From positions 186,001 through 250,000 of the forward strand of contig NZ_JAPLET010000009.1 of the NCBI RefSeq assembly GCF_026391055.1: 64,000 nt of DNA, written 5' to 3'. Position 1 is the first letter of the stretch, and the number at the start of each line of letters is the position of its first letter. Below, piece after piece: positions 33,288 through 42,696 of this stretch. A program made the position numbers and the translations under genes. Source of the stretch: Spirosoma sp. (lineage in GTDB: Bacteria > Bacteroidota > Bacteroidia > Cytophagales > Spirosomataceae). The notes under the pieces are model-generated. The model was not told the origin of the DNA. It was given only the letters and a program-made list of their open reading frames with translations, and did not search any database.

Positions 33288-35488
33288 GCACGACTCCTAC
33301 CGGCACTGAAACCGGCACAAGCCGCCGGAATTTCCTAAAAGCTGCGGGCCTTAGCGGAGCGGCTTTTGCTCTGGGCTTTTCGTCAGTCGATTCCTTCGCC
33401 AGCCCCGTATTGAACCTCAGCGGTCAGCCGGGTATGGCGTTACCGGAATCCGTTGAACTGAATCCTTATATACTTATTGAGAAATCGGGACGTATTGTTC
33501 TGATGAACCCGCGGCCCGAAATTGGTCAGGGAACCTACCAATCTATTCCGGCGCTCATTGCCGAAGAACTGGAAGTGTCGCTCGACAACGTGACCATTCG
33601 GCAAACCGGTGGCGAAACCAAATACGGTGGTATGTGGTCGCAGGCAGTGGGTGGCAGCGGCTCCGTTCGGGGTGGCTACATGCAGATGCGTAAAGTGGGG
33701 GCCTCGGCCCGCGAGATGCTCCGGCAGGCTGCCAGTCAGCAGTGGGCAGTGCCCATTGGGGAATGCATAGCCGAAAACGCTACCATTGTCCATAAGCCCA
33801 GCGGCAAAAAGCTCACCTATGGCCAGCTTGCCGAGGTAGCCGCCAAGCTGCCCGTTCCCAAAGAGCCCGCGCTGAAAGACCCGAAGCAGTTTTCGATGCT
33901 GGGTAAGCCCATGCCTCGGCCCGATGTCCCGCTCAAAGTAGCCGGACAGGCTACGTTTGGTATTGACGCCAAAGTGCCCGGCATGGTCTACGCATCTATT
34001 GAGCGGTGTCCGGTGTTGGGCAGCAAACTGGTCAGTTTCGATGCCTCCAAGTCCCTGAAGGTCAAAGGCGTTCAGAAAGCCGTAAAAGTGGAGCGTGTAG
34101 TTGGTAAGAACCGCTATGAAGGCGTGGCCATCATTGCCGACAATTACTGGGCTGCGCTACAGGGCCGGAAGGCACTCAGCGTAACCTGGGATCACAATAA
34201 CTTCGACACCTTCAACTCGGCTGATTTCGAAAATAAACTTCGCGATCTGGCCAAAACAGACGGTGTACAGGGCCACAATACCGGCGACTTTGACAAGTCA
34301 TTTGCCGATGCGCCGAACAAAGTAGAGGCACTTTACGAAACGCCCATGGTGAGCCACTCGACCATGGAGCCCATGAATGCGCTGGCCCATTACAAGCCAG
34401 ACGGCAAAGTCGAACTGTGGGTATCCTCGCAGGGAGGTGATCTGGTGCGTGGCGATGTCGCCAAAGTGCTGAACGTAAAGCCGGACGATATCACCGTACA
34501 TATTCTGTTTAACGGCGGTGGTTTCGGTCGGCGCATCACGCAGGATTTTGCCACCGAAGCCGCCACACTGTCCAAAACGATCGGCAAACCCGTAAAGGTG
34601 GTCTGGACGCGGGAAGACGATACCCAGCTTGGTCCTTTCCGACCCATGACGTTCTCGGCCATGCGGGGCGCGTTGTCTGCCGATGGAAAAGCCATTGCAC
34701 TTCAGCATAAAGTCATTTCGCCGTCTATCGACGCGACGATGAACGAAAAATACGATAAGACGAAGGCCGACGACACCATGCTCGAAGGAACGGGGGATCA
34801 GAAATACGAAATCCCGAACCTCAACACACGCTATGTCCACGCCGACATGCACGTGCCGCTTACCTACTGGCGCTCGGTAACGAGTTCGACGCTGGCCTTC
34901 TCGCATGAATGCTTCATCGACGAAATGGCTCACAAAGCCGGGCAGGACCCGCTGGCCTTCCGGATGAGCATGCTCACGAAAGACAGCGATGCCAAACGGG
35001 TGCTGACAAAACTAAAGGAAGTTTCTGGCTGGGATAACCCGCTACCCGAGGGTAAAGGGCGTGGTATTGCTCAATGGGAGTTTTTCGCCGGACTGGCGGG
35101 CCAGGTTGTCGAAGTATCGAAAAACAAGACCGGTGGTATTAAGGTTGATAAAGTTTATTGTGTTATCGACCTTGGCACCGTTGTCAACCCCGATAATGTG
35201 AAGGCACAAATGGAAGGGTCTATCGCTATGGCCCTGACGGCGGCCACGAAAGATGCGATCACCTTTGAGAAGGGGCAGGCCGTTCAGAAAAATTTCGACG
35301 CCAACCGCATGCTCCGTATCAACGAGATGCCTACCGTAGAAGTCCACATTCTGGCCGAAGGCGGCCCAACTATCAAAGGGGTTGGTGAGCCGGGACTGCC
35401 GCCATTGGCTCCCGCACTCGCCAATGCAATTTTTGCGGCTACCGGCAAACGAATCCGCCGGATGCCATTTGATTTGGAAAAGGTATAA
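33284..35488 (+). CDS. Molybdopterin-binding aldehyde dehydrogenase-type large subunit (IorB-like), Tat-exported
   Basis: A 734-residue catalytic subunit with a twin-arginine signal ([13 protein letters not shown] at residues 13-25), so the folded complex is exported to the periplasm. Mo-cofactor contacts typical of the xanthine oxidase family are [18 protein letters not shown] at about 407-424 and the catalytic glutamate in [19 protein letters not shown] near the C-terminus. The lack of a separate FAD subunit and the domain order match IorB/aldehyde oxidase-like enzymes. The substrate (an N-heterocycle or aldehyde) is not deducible. XdhC and a MocA-like protein, which insert and build the cytosine dinucleotide cofactor, follow in the operon. 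Confidence 0.93.
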   Translation: MSTTPTGTETGTSRRNFLKAAGLSGAAFALGFSSVDSFASPVLNLSGQPGMALPESVELNPYILIEKSGRIVLMNPRPEIGQGTYQSIPALIAEELEVSLDNVTIRQTGGETKYGGMWSQAVGGSGSVRGGYMQMRKVGASAREMLRQAASQQWAVPIGECIAENATIVHKPSGKKLTYGQLAEVAAKLPVPKEPALKDPKQFSMLGKPMPRPDVPLKVAGQATFGIDAKVPGMVYASIERCPVLGSKLVSFDASKSLKVKGVQKAVKVERVVGKNRYEGVAIIADNYWAALQGRKALSVTWDHNNFDTFNSADFENKLRDLAKTDGVQGHNTGDFDKSFADAPNKVEALYETPMVSHSTMEPMNALAHYKPDGKVELWVSSQGGDLVRGDVAKVLNVKPDDITVHILFNGGGFGRRITQDFATEAATLSKTIGKPVKVVWTREDDTQLGPFRPMTFSAMRGALSADGKAIALQHKVISPSIDATMNEKYDKTKADDTMLEGTGDQKYEIPNLNTRYVHADMHVPLTYWRSVTSSTLAFSHECFIDEMAHKAGQDPLAFRMSMLTKDSDAKRVLTKLKEVSGWDNPLPEGKGRGIAQWEFFAGLAGQVVEVSKNKTGGIKVDKVYCVIDLGTVVNPDNVKAQMEGSIAMALTAATKDAITFEKGQAVQKNFDANRMLRINEMPTVEVHILAEGGPTIKGVGEPGLPPLAPALANAIFAATGKRIRRMPFDLEKV

Positions 35489-35492
35489 TTTT

Positions 35493-35530
35493 TATATGTT
35501 TCGGCTCCTTCTGAGGAGCCGAAACATATA
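35493..35530 (+). other. Perfect 17-bp hairpin inside the Mo-hydroxylase operon
   Basis: TATATGTTTCGGCTCCT (35493-35509) pairs perfectly with 35514-35530 around TCTG. It lies 4 bp after the large-subunit stop and 10 bp before the xdhC-like ATG. There is no T-run after it, so it is more likely a processing, stability or translation-control element than a full terminator. Confidence 0.7.
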
Positions 35531-35540
35531 CCCAGAAACT

Positions 35541-36710
35541 ATGAAAGAGATCAGTCGTATTGTCGAGGTATTTGAGCAAATCGATTTTTCGCACCGAAAA
35601 GCCGCTTTGGCCACCGTTGTTTGGGTGGAAGGGTCATCGTATCGGCGTCCGGGCGCGCGTATGCTCATTACAGACGACGGACGCTGGGAAGGGGCCATCA
35701 GCGGGGGCTGCCTGGAAGGGGATGCCTTGCGCAAAGCCCGGCAGGTAATGCTCGACGGGCAGCCAATTGTGGTTACCTACGATACAATGGACGACGGAGC
35801 TAACAGCTTTGGCATTGGCCTGGGCTGCAACGGCATTATTGATGTACTGATTGAACCCATTACACCCAATAGTGATCAGAATCCTGTAGCCTTACTGAAA
35901 GAATTTACGCAGAAGCGCGATGTACGAGCGCTGGCAACTGTGCTTAAAAGCAACGACTTTACGGGCCTTGCACCCGGCAACCGCTTTACCCTTACCGAAG
36001 AAAACGCGGAGTCGATCCCCGGCTGGCTGCACGACGACATGCGTACGGTGTTTGAGACGGGCAAGCCGCTGACGCGTACGTATCCGGTACTATCGGGAAA
36101 TGCCGAAGTGTTCATCGAGCGTATCGACCCCGGTATCGAGCTGGTTATTTTCGGAGCAGGTTACGACGTTATTCCGGTGGCCAAGCTGGCCCGCGAACTC
36201 GGCTGGCAGGTTACCGTTACCGACGACTGCATTGCGCACCTCTCACCTAAACGGTTTCCGGTGGCTACCTGCGTGCTGTACGCCGACCGTGAAGTAGTGA
36301 TCGATCGGCTGGCGATAACCAACCGAACGGCCGCCGTGCTCATGTCGCACAACTTCAACTACGACCGGGCGGTGCTTGAAAAGCTCCTCGCCACCGATGT
36401 TCCCTACATTGGTATGCTGGGGCCACGTAAACGGTTCGACAAAATGCAGGAGGAGTTCAGAAAAGACGGTCTGGAATTCAGTGAAGCCTCACTTGGTCGG
36501 GTTCATGCACCTATTGGCCTGGACCTGGGTGCCGAAACGCCCGACGAAATCGCCCTGTCTATTATGGCCGAAATCAAAGCCTTTTTCACCAGAGGGGCTG
36601 CTGGCTTCCTGAAAAATAAACCCGGCCCGATCCACGAACGACTTTCCGGAAACTCCGCCGACCACCACCGGCATACGAACGGGATAGGCCTTGACTCCGA
36701 GACCGTCTAA
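35541..36710 (+). CDS. XdhC/CoxI-family molybdenum cofactor maturation protein
   Basis: I take ATG at 35541 (MKEISRIVEVFEQ; 389 residues). The longer frame from 35382 would overlap the previous gene by 107 bp and has no support. The N-terminal XdhC_CoxI domain carries VEGSSYRRPGARMLI and GAISGGCLEGDALRKA. The C-terminal Rossmann domain carries LVIFGAGYDVIPVAKLA and ends with GRVHAPIGLDLGAETPDEIA then LSIMAEI, all family signatures. It binds and protects the Mo cofactor, promotes its sulfuration and inserts it into the hydroxylase. Confidence 0.93.
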   Translation: MKEISRIVEVFEQIDFSHRKAALATVVWVEGSSYRRPGARMLITDDGRWEGAISGGCLEGDALRKARQVMLDGQPIVVTYDTMDDGANSFGIGLGCNGIIDVLIEPITPNSDQNPVALLKEFTQKRDVRALATVLKSNDFTGLAPGNRFTLTEENAESIPGWLHDDMRTVFETGKPLTRTYPVLSGNAEVFIERIDPGIELVIFGAGYDVIPVAKLARELGWQVTVTDDCIAHLSPKRFPVATCVLYADREVVIDRLAITNRTAAVLMSHNFNYDRAVLEKLLATDVPYIGMLGPRKRFDKMQEEFRKDGLEFSEASLGRVHAPIGLDLGAETPDEIALSIMAEIKAFFTRGAAGFLKNKPGPIHERLSGNSADHHRHTNGIGLDSETV

Positions 36711-36712
36711 GC

Positions 36713-37366
36713 ATGCGCATTGCAACCATTATTTTGGCAGCCGGTTCGTCTTCCCGATTGGGTGGCGAGCCGAAACAGCTGCTAACGGCTAACGGGACAA
36801 CCCTGGTTCGGCGCATTGCCGAAGCCGTTGTGTCACTTCAGTCGGGCCCGGTCGTTGCTGTACTGGGTGCCAATTCGGAGCGTATTCAATCGGAAATCAG
36901 CAACTTGCCCCTTTACTATCCGATTAACCCCAACTGGGCTGAAGGAATGGCTTCATCCCTTCAGGTTGGCCTTACCACCCTATCAGATGAACCGCTCGAC
37001 GCGTTTCTCGTTGTTCTGACCGATCAGCCCTACATCACGACGGAGTTGTTACAGCAACTTATTACCGCCCATCAGGAAACAGGACGCGGCATTGTTGCCT
37101 GCCGCTACGGCGAGTCAGGGCACCTCGGTGTTCCCGCGCTGTTTGATATCCGCTATCAGTCGGAGTTTATGCGCCTGACCGGCGATGTGGGTGCCCGCAA
37201 ACTCATCCGGATGTACGCCAACGACTGCGCCGAGATTCCGTTTCCTCTGGCCGCTATCGACCTCGATACCTGGCAGGATGTAGCCGCATGGAGGGAGTCA
37301 GAGCTTGCCCCTTGCCAACGTCCTTCGTACCTTTGCCGACAGAATGGCACGACTCCTGGCGATTGA
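36713..37366 (+). CDS. MocA-like molybdenum cofactor cytidylyltransferase / NTP transferase
   Basis: A 217-residue nucleotidyltransferase with the N-terminal signature ILAAGSSSRLGGEPKQLL at residues 7-24 and VVLTDQPYIT near 100 for metal-NTP binding. In operons with XdhC and xanthine oxidase-type subunits this family makes molybdopterin cytosine dinucleotide. The guanylyltransferase MobA is the alternative, but the context favours MocA. Starts 2 bp after the xdhC-like stop; its last 23 bp overlap ruvX. Confidence 0.88.
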   Translation: MRIATIILAAGSSSRLGGEPKQLLTANGTTLVRRIAEAVVSLQSGPVVAVLGANSERIQSEISNLPLYYPINPNWAEGMASSLQVGLTTLSDEPLDAFLVVLTDQPYITTELLQQLITAHQETGRGIVACRYGESGHLGVPALFDIRYQSEFMRLTGDVGARKLIRMYANDCAEIPFPLAAIDLDTWQDVAAWRESELAPCQRPSYLCRQNGTTPGD

Positions 37367-37757
37367 TTACGGAATGAAGCGTACCGGTATAGCCGTTACG
37401 GATCCCTTGCAACTCATTGCGTCGGCGCTGGAAACGGTCCCTTCTCACGAAGTGCTGAAATTTCTGAAGGCCTACCTTGTTCGAGAGCCGGTCGAAGCAT
37501 TTATTGTCGGTCTCCCTAAAGGGCTGGACGGTGAAGATACCGATAACACCCCACGGGTCAGGAAGTTTGTAACGCATTTGCAGAACGCATTCCCCGATAT
37601 TCCAGTTTATTGGCATGACGAACGGTTTACCTCCGTCATGGCACTACAGGCGATGATTGCGGGCGGTAGCACAAAAAAAGACAGACGAGAGAAAGGTAAC
37701 ATTGACAAAGTCAGTGCCGCCATCATTCTCCAGTCATATATGGAAAGCAAACGATAA
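37344..37757 (+). CDS. ruvX: YqgF/RuvX putative pre-16S rRNA nuclease / Holliday junction resolvase
   Basis: ATG at 37344 (MARLLAIDYGMKRTGIAV) is preferred; the frame's start at 37305 is TTG and has no family support. The 137-residue protein is of family length. The RNase H-fold acidic residue is in AIDYGMKRTG (Asp8), with FIVGLPKGLDG, WHDERFTSV and IDKVSAAIILQSYM as conserved blocks. It is essential in many bacteria for 16S rRNA 5' maturation. Overlaps the MocA-like gene by 23 bp. Confidence 0.92.
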   Translation: MARLLAIDYGMKRTGIAVTDPLQLIASALETVPSHEVLKFLKAYLVREPVEAFIVGLPKGLDGEDTDNTPRVRKFVTHLQNAFPDIPVYWHDERFTSVMALQAMIAGGSTKKDRREKGNIDKVSAAIILQSYMESKR

Positions 37758-37820
37758 TGAATAATGTAAAATGGATAATGATTAGCAGACATTGTCCCTT
37801 AGCCATTTTACATTATTCAT
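37757..37820. repeat. Perfect 18-bp inverted repeat filling the ruvX-def gap
   Basis: ATGAATAATGTAAAATGG (37757-37774) pairs perfectly with 37803-37820 around a 28-base loop. The left arm starts at the last base of the ruvX stop codon. The right arm ends 15 bp before the def ATG. Related AATG/ATAATG words build the repeat at 5571-5696. Confidence 0.8.
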
Positions 37821-37835
37821 TGTTCATAAAAGATT

Positions 37836-38408
37836 ATGATTCTCCCAATTATTGCCTACGGCGACCCGGTATTGCGGAAGCGGGCCAAAGATATTGAACC
37901 CGGTAGCCTCGACGTCAAAACGTTGAGTCAAAACATGTTCGAAACGATGTATGCGGCATCGGGCATCGGCCTGGCTGCTCCGCAAATCGGGCAGAGTGTA
38001 CGGATGTTTGTGGTCGATGGTGAGCCGCTGAACGAAGATGAGCCGGAAGAAGACATCGACCAAAGCCTGGTTGGCTTTAAGAAGGTGTTTATCAACCCGG
38101 AAATCATTGAAGAAGCCGGCGACGATTGGGGCTTCGAAGAAGGTTGCCTGAGCATACCCGGTATTCGGGGCGAAGTGTTCCGCCCCGAAATTATCGTGAT
38201 CCGCTACTTCGATGTCGACTGGAACGAGCACGAAGAAGAATACGATGGCATGGCCGCCCGGATTATCCAGCATGAATACGATCACCTCGACGGCAAGCTG
38301 TTTACCGACTACCTTCCCTCCCTTCGCCGGACGCTCATTAAGAAAAAGTTGTCCGATATTTCGAAAGGAAAAACAGACGCGGAGTATAAGATGAAATTCC
38401 CCAAGTGA
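37836..38408 (+). CDS. def: Peptide deformylase
   Basis: A 190-residue metalloenzyme that removes the formyl group from nascent N-terminal Met. All three motifs are present: GIGLAAPQIG (about 43-52), EGCLSIP (about 103-109, Cys metal ligand) and QHEYDHLDG (about 148-156, two His ligands and catalytic Glu). An acidic insertion (NEDEPEEDIDQ) between motifs 1 and 2 is typical of Bacteroidota. ATG at 37836. Confidence 0.97.
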   Translation: MILPIIAYGDPVLRKRAKDIEPGSLDVKTLSQNMFETMYAASGIGLAAPQIGQSVRMFVVDGEPLNEDEPEEDIDQSLVGFKKVFINPEIIEEAGDDWGFEEGCLSIPGIRGEVFRPEIIVIRYFDVDWNEHEEEYDGMAARIIQHEYDHLDGKLFTDYLPSLRRTLIKKKLSDISKGKTDAEYKMKFPK

Positions 38409-38507
38409 AGGTAATTCGTGGAATGAGTGTAGTGGTTTAGTGAGAAAAGCCTTCTAATATAACCGCACTTACTCCACCATGTTTACTTACTTCACCAATC
38501 GACCCGC

Positions 38508-39308
38508 ATGAACATTACCCTCCTCCAAACCAACCTGTACTGGCACGACCCGGTGGCGAACCGCGCCATGCTGGAGGAGCGTATCTTTAACTTATATGAA
38601 CCAACGGATTTAATTGTGCTGCCCGAAATGTTCACGACAGGATTCACGATGGAGGCCCGCGCGGTAGCCGAACCCATGAATCTGACGACGTTTCGATGGA
38701 TGAAGCAGATGGCCGCCCAAACGGGGGCAGTAGTGACCGGCAGCTACGTAGTTAAAGAGAATGGTAGTTTCTTCAACCGGCTCATCTGGATGCAGCCCGA
38801 TGGGCAGTTCGATACCTACGACAAACGCCACCTGTTTCGGATGGCGGGCGAAGACACCGTTTACAAAGCCGGTGCCCAACGAATTGTGAAAGAATGGAAA
38901 GGCTGGCGTATCTGCCCGCTTATCTGCTACGACCTACGTTTTCCCGTATGGAGCCGCAATGTCCCCGTACCGACGGACTTTAGCCCATCTACTGACTTCA
39001 ACTACGACCTGTTGCTGTATGTAGCCAACTGGCCAGCCGCCCGCCGAAACCCCTGGAACACGCTTCTGCAAGCCCGTGCCATCGAAAACCTAAGTTATGT
39101 TGTCGGCGTCAACCGGGTCGGGCAGGACGGAAATGGGCATCCATACAGCGGTGACTCGGCCGTTATCGACTTCAAAGGTGAAGTACTATTCAGGGAAACA
39201 GACGTTGAAACGGTTCACCAGCAAACGCTTTCGCTGGACGAATTACGCGCTTTCCGAGCCAAATTTCCGGCCAATCTCGATGCCGATTCGTTTACGCTGC
39301 GTCTTTAA
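38508..39308 (+). CDS. Nitrilase-superfamily omega-amidase (YafV-like)
   Basis: A 266-residue carbon-nitrogen hydrolase. The catalytic triad is visible: Glu in VLPEMFTTGF (about residue 44), Lys in YDKRHLFRM (about 107) and Cys in PLICYDLRFPVW (about 143). YafV-type enzymes deaminate 2-oxoglutaramate as metabolite repair. The 3' 66 bp overlap the convergent HAD gene. ATG at 38508. Confidence 0.92.
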   Translation: MNITLLQTNLYWHDPVANRAMLEERIFNLYEPTDLIVLPEMFTTGFTMEARAVAEPMNLTTFRWMKQMAAQTGAVVTGSYVVKENGSFFNRLIWMQPDGQFDTYDKRHLFRMAGEDTVYKAGAQRIVKEWKGWRICPLICYDLRFPVWSRNVPVPTDFSPSTDFNYDLLLYVANWPAARRNPWNTLLQARAIENLSYVVGVNRVGQDGNGHPYSGDSAVIDFKGEVLFRETDVETVHQQTLSLDELRAFRAKFPANLDADSFTLRL

Positions 39309-40004
39309 CTGTTTCGAGTAATTCCAGCAATTCCCTCGCATTACCCTCGCATTATTCAGCGTCGTAAATGACTTCCCGACCAGTTGTTCGTCGGCCACCT
39401 GCTCATGCGCCCACACCGTTGCGTACGGAATATGGATGGCCCGCGCCCCAATATGAACCACCGGCAAGATGTCCGATTTCAGAGAGTTTCCAATCATCAG
39501 AAAATCAGCAGGCTGGACGTTGTATTTCTGCAAGATCCGCTGATAGGTCTGTTCGTTTTTCTCGCTTACAATTTCGACATGCTTAAAATAATGCCCCAAG
39601 CCCGAGCGGGCAATCTTACTCTCCTGATCAAACAGATCGCCTTTGGTCAGCACCATCAGATCAAAATGTTTGGACAACGTTTCCAGCACCTCGGCCACCC
39701 CGTCCAGCAGTTCGATTGGGCAATCCAGTAACTTCCGTCCGGTGTCGATGATCTGCTGAATCTCCGACCCTGTAATAGCCCCGTTGGTGAGTTCGATGGC
39801 CGTTTCAATCATAGAGAGCATAAAGCTCTTGGCTCCGTAACCAAATACAGTCAGGTTTCGAATTTGAGCGTCATAAAACCGTGTCGAAAGCGTCTCTTCA
39901 TCAACATGATGCGAGAGCATTTCGCACAGCTTTTCTTTCACATCCACATAATTTGGTTCATTAACCCACAGGGTATCGTCGGCATCAAAAGCGATTAGTT
40001 TCAT
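39243..40004 (-). CDS. HAD-superfamily hydrolase
   Basis: ATG at 40004 (MKLIAFDADDTLWVNEPNY) puts motif I (FDADDTL) at the N-terminus; the longer frame adds 15 unlikely residues. The 253-residue protein has motif II near VLTKGD and motifs III/IV in MIGNSLKSDILPVVHIGARAI. It is a phosphatase of unknown substrate. Its last 22 codons overlap the 3' end of the omega-amidase gene on the other strand, and this tail looks less conserved. Confidence 0.88.
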   Translation of the reverse strand: MKLIAFDADDTLWVNEPNYVDVKEKLCEMLSHHVDEETLSTRFYDAQIRNLTVFGYGAKSFMLSMIETAIELTNGAITGSEIQQIIDTGRKLLDCPIELLDGVAEVLETLSKHFDLMVLTKGDLFDQESKIARSGLGHYFKHVEIVSEKNEQTYQRILQKYNVQPADFLMIGNSLKSDILPVVHIGARAIHIPYATVWAHEQVADEQLVGKSFTTLNNARVMRGNCWNYSKQLKTQRKRIGIEIGRKFGSESA

Positions 40005-40156
40005 GGACGTCTTGCTTAATGAGTAAGAGCAACAAAGATAGCAGGTCATCAGAATCTTATTTAGTTACGCCACCGTTGCATTAATTTGATTTGCGTACCA
40101 TTCGGTAATTCCCCAATTTGCTCCCCGTTCTAAACGCAATTATTACCGTTAACCCT

Positions 40157-41668
40157 ATGCAGTTCACAGAGCAGGATCAGGACCAGATATTGGTTCAGGG
40201 TGTTTCACTCGACCAGATTGATCAGCAGATAAATTACTTCGTTCACGGCTTTCCTTACCTCCATGTCATCAAGGCCGCAACCATAGGCGATGGCATCATT
40301 CGTATCGACGAGAACCAGTTGCCCACTTATATTCACCGATTTGACGAAGCGGCTCACGAGCGTACGCTGGTGAAATTTGTTCCGGCATCGGGTGCAGCAA
40401 CCCGGATGTTTAAATCGCTGTTCGCAGCACTGGATGGCAAGTTCGACAAATCGGTCGATGAGGTGTTTGCCCGCCTGACGGATTTTGCCTTTTATGAAGA
40501 TCTGAAAGCGGCTATGGCGGCTCAAGGGCAGGATTTGGATAAAGCCGTTACTGAGAATGATCGGACAACCGTCCTGAAATTCATACTAACCGACGAAGGG
40601 CTTGACTATGGCAGCCTGCCGAAGGGCCTGTTGAAGTTTCATAACTATGCCGATGGTGCCCGGACACCCGTAGAAGAACATCTGGTTGAAGGCGCGGCCT
40701 ATGCCAACTCCGATGGCCTGGTGAAAATCCACTTTACCGTTTCGCCCGAACACCGCAGCCGGTTTGAGCAACTGATCGAAGAGCAAAAAGTCGATTACGA
40801 AGCCTGGCTTGGCGTGACATTCGACATCAGCTTCTCGGAACAAAAGAAATCGACCGATACCATTTCGGTTAATACGGACAACTCACCGTTCCGCAACGGG
40901 GATGGCTCGTTGTTATTCCGCCCGGCGGGTCACGGCGCACTGATCGAAAACCTGAATGACATCGACGCCGACATCGTCTTCATCAAAAACATCGACAATG
41001 TAGTGCCCGATGAAATTAAGGAGCCAACCATTACTTACAAAAAAGTACTGGCGGCAGTGTTACTCGATGCCCAGCAGCAGATTGCCCGTTTGCAGAGCTT
41101 ATTGAACGCCGACGAGGTGAGTGATGGCTACCTGGCCGAAGCCGATGAGTTTCTGCAACGTAGCCTGTATACGTTACCGCCAGCCGGGTACAGCGAGCTG
41201 TCGAGAGCAGAGCAGCTAGATTACCTGCGCCGGAAATTAGACCGACCGGTTCGGGCTTGTGGCATGGTTAAAAACGTTGGCGAGCCGGGTGGCGGACCTT
41301 TCTGGGCGAAAAATCAGGATGGGTCTGTATCGCTGCAAGTGGTTGAATCGGCCCAGATTGATTTAACCGACGCCGGGCAGAAAGCTATTTTCGACGAAGC
41401 AACGCACTTCAACCCTGTTGATCTGGTGTGTGGTTTGAAAGATTCCGCTGGAAAAAAATATGACCTCCCCGCCTACCGCGACCCCCTTACGGGATTCATT
41501 ACGGCCAAATCGAAAGACGGGAAAGACCTGAAGGCGCAGGAGTTGCCGGGCCTGTGGAACGGCGCGATGGCCGACTGGAACACGATTTTCGTTGAAGTGC
41601 CGCTCATTACGTTCAATCCAGTCAAAACGGTGAACGACCTGTTACGGAAAGAGCACCAGCCTTCGTAG
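40157..41668 (+). CDS. DUF4301 family protein
   Basis: ATG at 40157 (MQFTEQDQ) is preferred over the frame's TTG at 40118; 503 residues. Recognisable DUF4301 blocks are FVPASGAATRMFKSLFAALDG, KGLLKFHNYADGARTPVEEHLVEGAAYA, FRPAGHGALIENLND, KNVGEPGGGPFWAKN and SAQIDL. The SGAATRMF and GHGALIENL motifs suggest phosphate or nucleotide-sugar binding, as in pyrophosphorylase-like folds, but no activity is established that I know of. It is common and conserved in Bacteroidota. Confidence 0.88.
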   Translation: MQFTEQDQDQILVQGVSLDQIDQQINYFVHGFPYLHVIKAATIGDGIIRIDENQLPTYIHRFDEAAHERTLVKFVPASGAATRMFKSLFAALDGKFDKSVDEVFARLTDFAFYEDLKAAMAAQGQDLDKAVTENDRTTVLKFILTDEGLDYGSLPKGLLKFHNYADGARTPVEEHLVEGAAYANSDGLVKIHFTVSPEHRSRFEQLIEEQKVDYEAWLGVTFDISFSEQKKSTDTISVNTDNSPFRNGDGSLLFRPAGHGALIENLNDIDADIVFIKNIDNVVPDEIKEPTITYKKVLAAVLLDAQQQIARLQSLLNADEVSDGYLAEADEFLQRSLYTLPPAGYSELSRAEQLDYLRRKLDRPVRACGMVKNVGEPGGGPFWAKNQDGSVSLQVVESAQIDLTDAGQKAIFDEATHFNPVDLVCGLKDSAGKKYDLPAYRDPLTGFITAKSKDGKDLKAQELPGLWNGAMADWNTIFVEVPLITFNPVKTVNDLLRKEHQPS

Positions 41669-41723
41669 TTGGAATAAACCTTGACACCAATAAGTTATAA
41701 ACTTCTGGTTGATAAGGTGTAAA

Positions 41724-41785
41724 GTAATACGTGGTAGGTAATAAGGGTCTGTTTTACCAGAGGCTTACTACTTACCACGTATCAC
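41724..41785. terminator. Stem-loop between convergent DUF4301 and Rrf2 genes
   Basis: Arms 41724-41745 and 41764-41785 (GTAATACGTGGTAGGTAATA...) are complementary at 19 of 22 positions around an 18-base loop. It lies between two convergent stops. There is no T-run; it probably acts as a shared bidirectional gene end. Confidence 0.6.
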
Positions 41786-41795
41786 GTTGTCGAGC

Positions 41796-42281
41796 TTATG
41801 CCGACATCCGGTTGACGGGTGCTTCGGCTAGTTCAGCGCCGATAGCCACTTCTTTTGTTTCAATTAACCCCAGGTTTTGAAACGACAGCAGGGTCGTATT
41901 CTCATAAACCCCTAAGTTCGCATCCCGAACACGTTCCATGATGGGTCGGAGCGCACAGGTCACTTCGTCGTTACAGTCGTCGCATTTGACGTAGAAATTA
42001 AACGACACGCAGGGGGTTGGCGCAATCGGGCCATCAATAACCCGTAGTACCTGCGCCAGATTTACCCGACCCGGGTCTACACGAAGCAAATAACCACCAC
42101 CTTTTCCCTTTTGGCTCTGCAGGATTCCGTGGTTTCGCAATTCAAGAAGAATAGCCTCTAAAAACTTTTTAGGGATGTTCTCCTTCGCAGAAATGTAGGA
42201 GATTAGTACGGGGCCTTTGCCGTACTCTTCAGTCAAAACCTTGAGGGCTTTGATGGCATACTTCGCTTTCTTAGAAATCAT
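41796..42281 (-). CDS. Rrf2-family transcriptional regulator
   Basis: ATG at 42281 (MISKKAKYAIKALKVLTEEY) is the family start; upstream codons are spurious. The 161-residue protein has the Rrf2 winged helix (about 1-80; ENIPKKFLEAILLELRNHGI then SQKGKGGGYLL). A cysteine cluster CVSFNFYVKCDDCNDEVTC at about 101-119 could hold an Fe-S cluster. IscR, NsrR and CymR are relatives sensing Fe-S, nitric oxide or cysteine; the four-Cys spacing is unlike IscR, so the signal is open. A palindrome 24-46 bp upstream is a likely autoregulatory site. Confidence 0.9.
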   Translation of the reverse strand: MISKKAKYAIKALKVLTEEYGKGPVLISYISAKENIPKKFLEAILLELRNHGILQSQKGKGGGYLLRVDPGRVNLAQVLRVIDGPIAPTPCVSFNFYVKCDDCNDEVTCALRPIMERVRDANLGVYENTTLLSFQNLGLIETKEVAIGAELAEAPVNRMSA

Positions 42282-42304
42282 TGTTACGGTGATTATTGGG
42301 TTGT

Positions 42305-42327
42305 GGAAATGACTTATGTTCATTTCC
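42305..42327 (-). promoter_or_regulatory. Candidate Rrf2 autoregulatory operator
   Basis: GGAAATGA (42305-42312) and TCATTTCC (42320-42327) form a perfect inverted repeat with a 7-bp spacer, 24-46 bp before the Rrf2 ATG. The 10-mer GGAAATGACT at 42305-42314 is also present in the nirB operator (9959-9968), where the half-sites face the other way with the same 7-bp spacing. Confidence 0.45.
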
Positions 42328-42628
42328 CGAACTGGCTTTTGACCAGAACAATTATGCAAATTAATAAGTCCTTAATTATCAGTCAAAAAGTCAACGATAT
42401 TATACAAAAGAAAATAGTAGCGTTTTGTCCCATCAACTACTCTTCCGTAACGTTTGATTAAATCTATTGCCAAACATGGTAAAGCGGCCTAAAAGTTCAT
42501 GGATTTAGTTGGGTATTAGACTTATAAGGATACTATAAGTAACATTTATTTTTATTAACAGCTGATTATAGGCCTTTTAATCCATGTAATTTATTTTAAT
42601 AATTATATTATACGGTACACTCTACATT

Positions 42629-42676
42629 AAAAAAAGCCAGAGCAAAGCTCCGGCTTTTTATTGCGACACCAATATA
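42629..42676 (-). terminator. Terminator with conserved flank, copy A
   Basis: Read on the minus strand: TATATTGGTGTCGC, a short A-rich spacer, stem GCCGGAGC/GCTCTGGC with loop TTT (one A-C mismatch), then seven T. It ends the IPT lipoprotein gene. The 14-base flank and the hairpin recur at 49237-49282. Confidence 0.85.
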
Positions 42677-42696
42677 AAAATTATTAACTTATTTAT

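Larger units (their letters stand above)
42282..42696. other. 415-bp gap between the Rrf2 start and the IPT lipoprotein stop
   Basis: Very AT-rich at 42340-42620, no coding frame. It holds the Rrf2 promoter with the palindrome at 42305-42327 and, at the other end, a terminator for the minus-strand lipoprotein gene. Confidence 0.7.

Noticed and set aside
34298-34933. 211-codon minus-strand open frame
   Set aside because: Antisense shadow of the Mo-hydroxylase large subunit; composition follows the codon bias of the true frame.
38409-38507. Another gap-filling inverted repeat after def
   Set aside because: GTGGAATGAGTG and CTTACTCCACC-like words are present, but the pairing is too patchy to call.
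41688-41698. Third copy of the terminator tag (GACACCAATA)
   Set aside because: Only ten bases match and no adjacent GCC hairpin follows.
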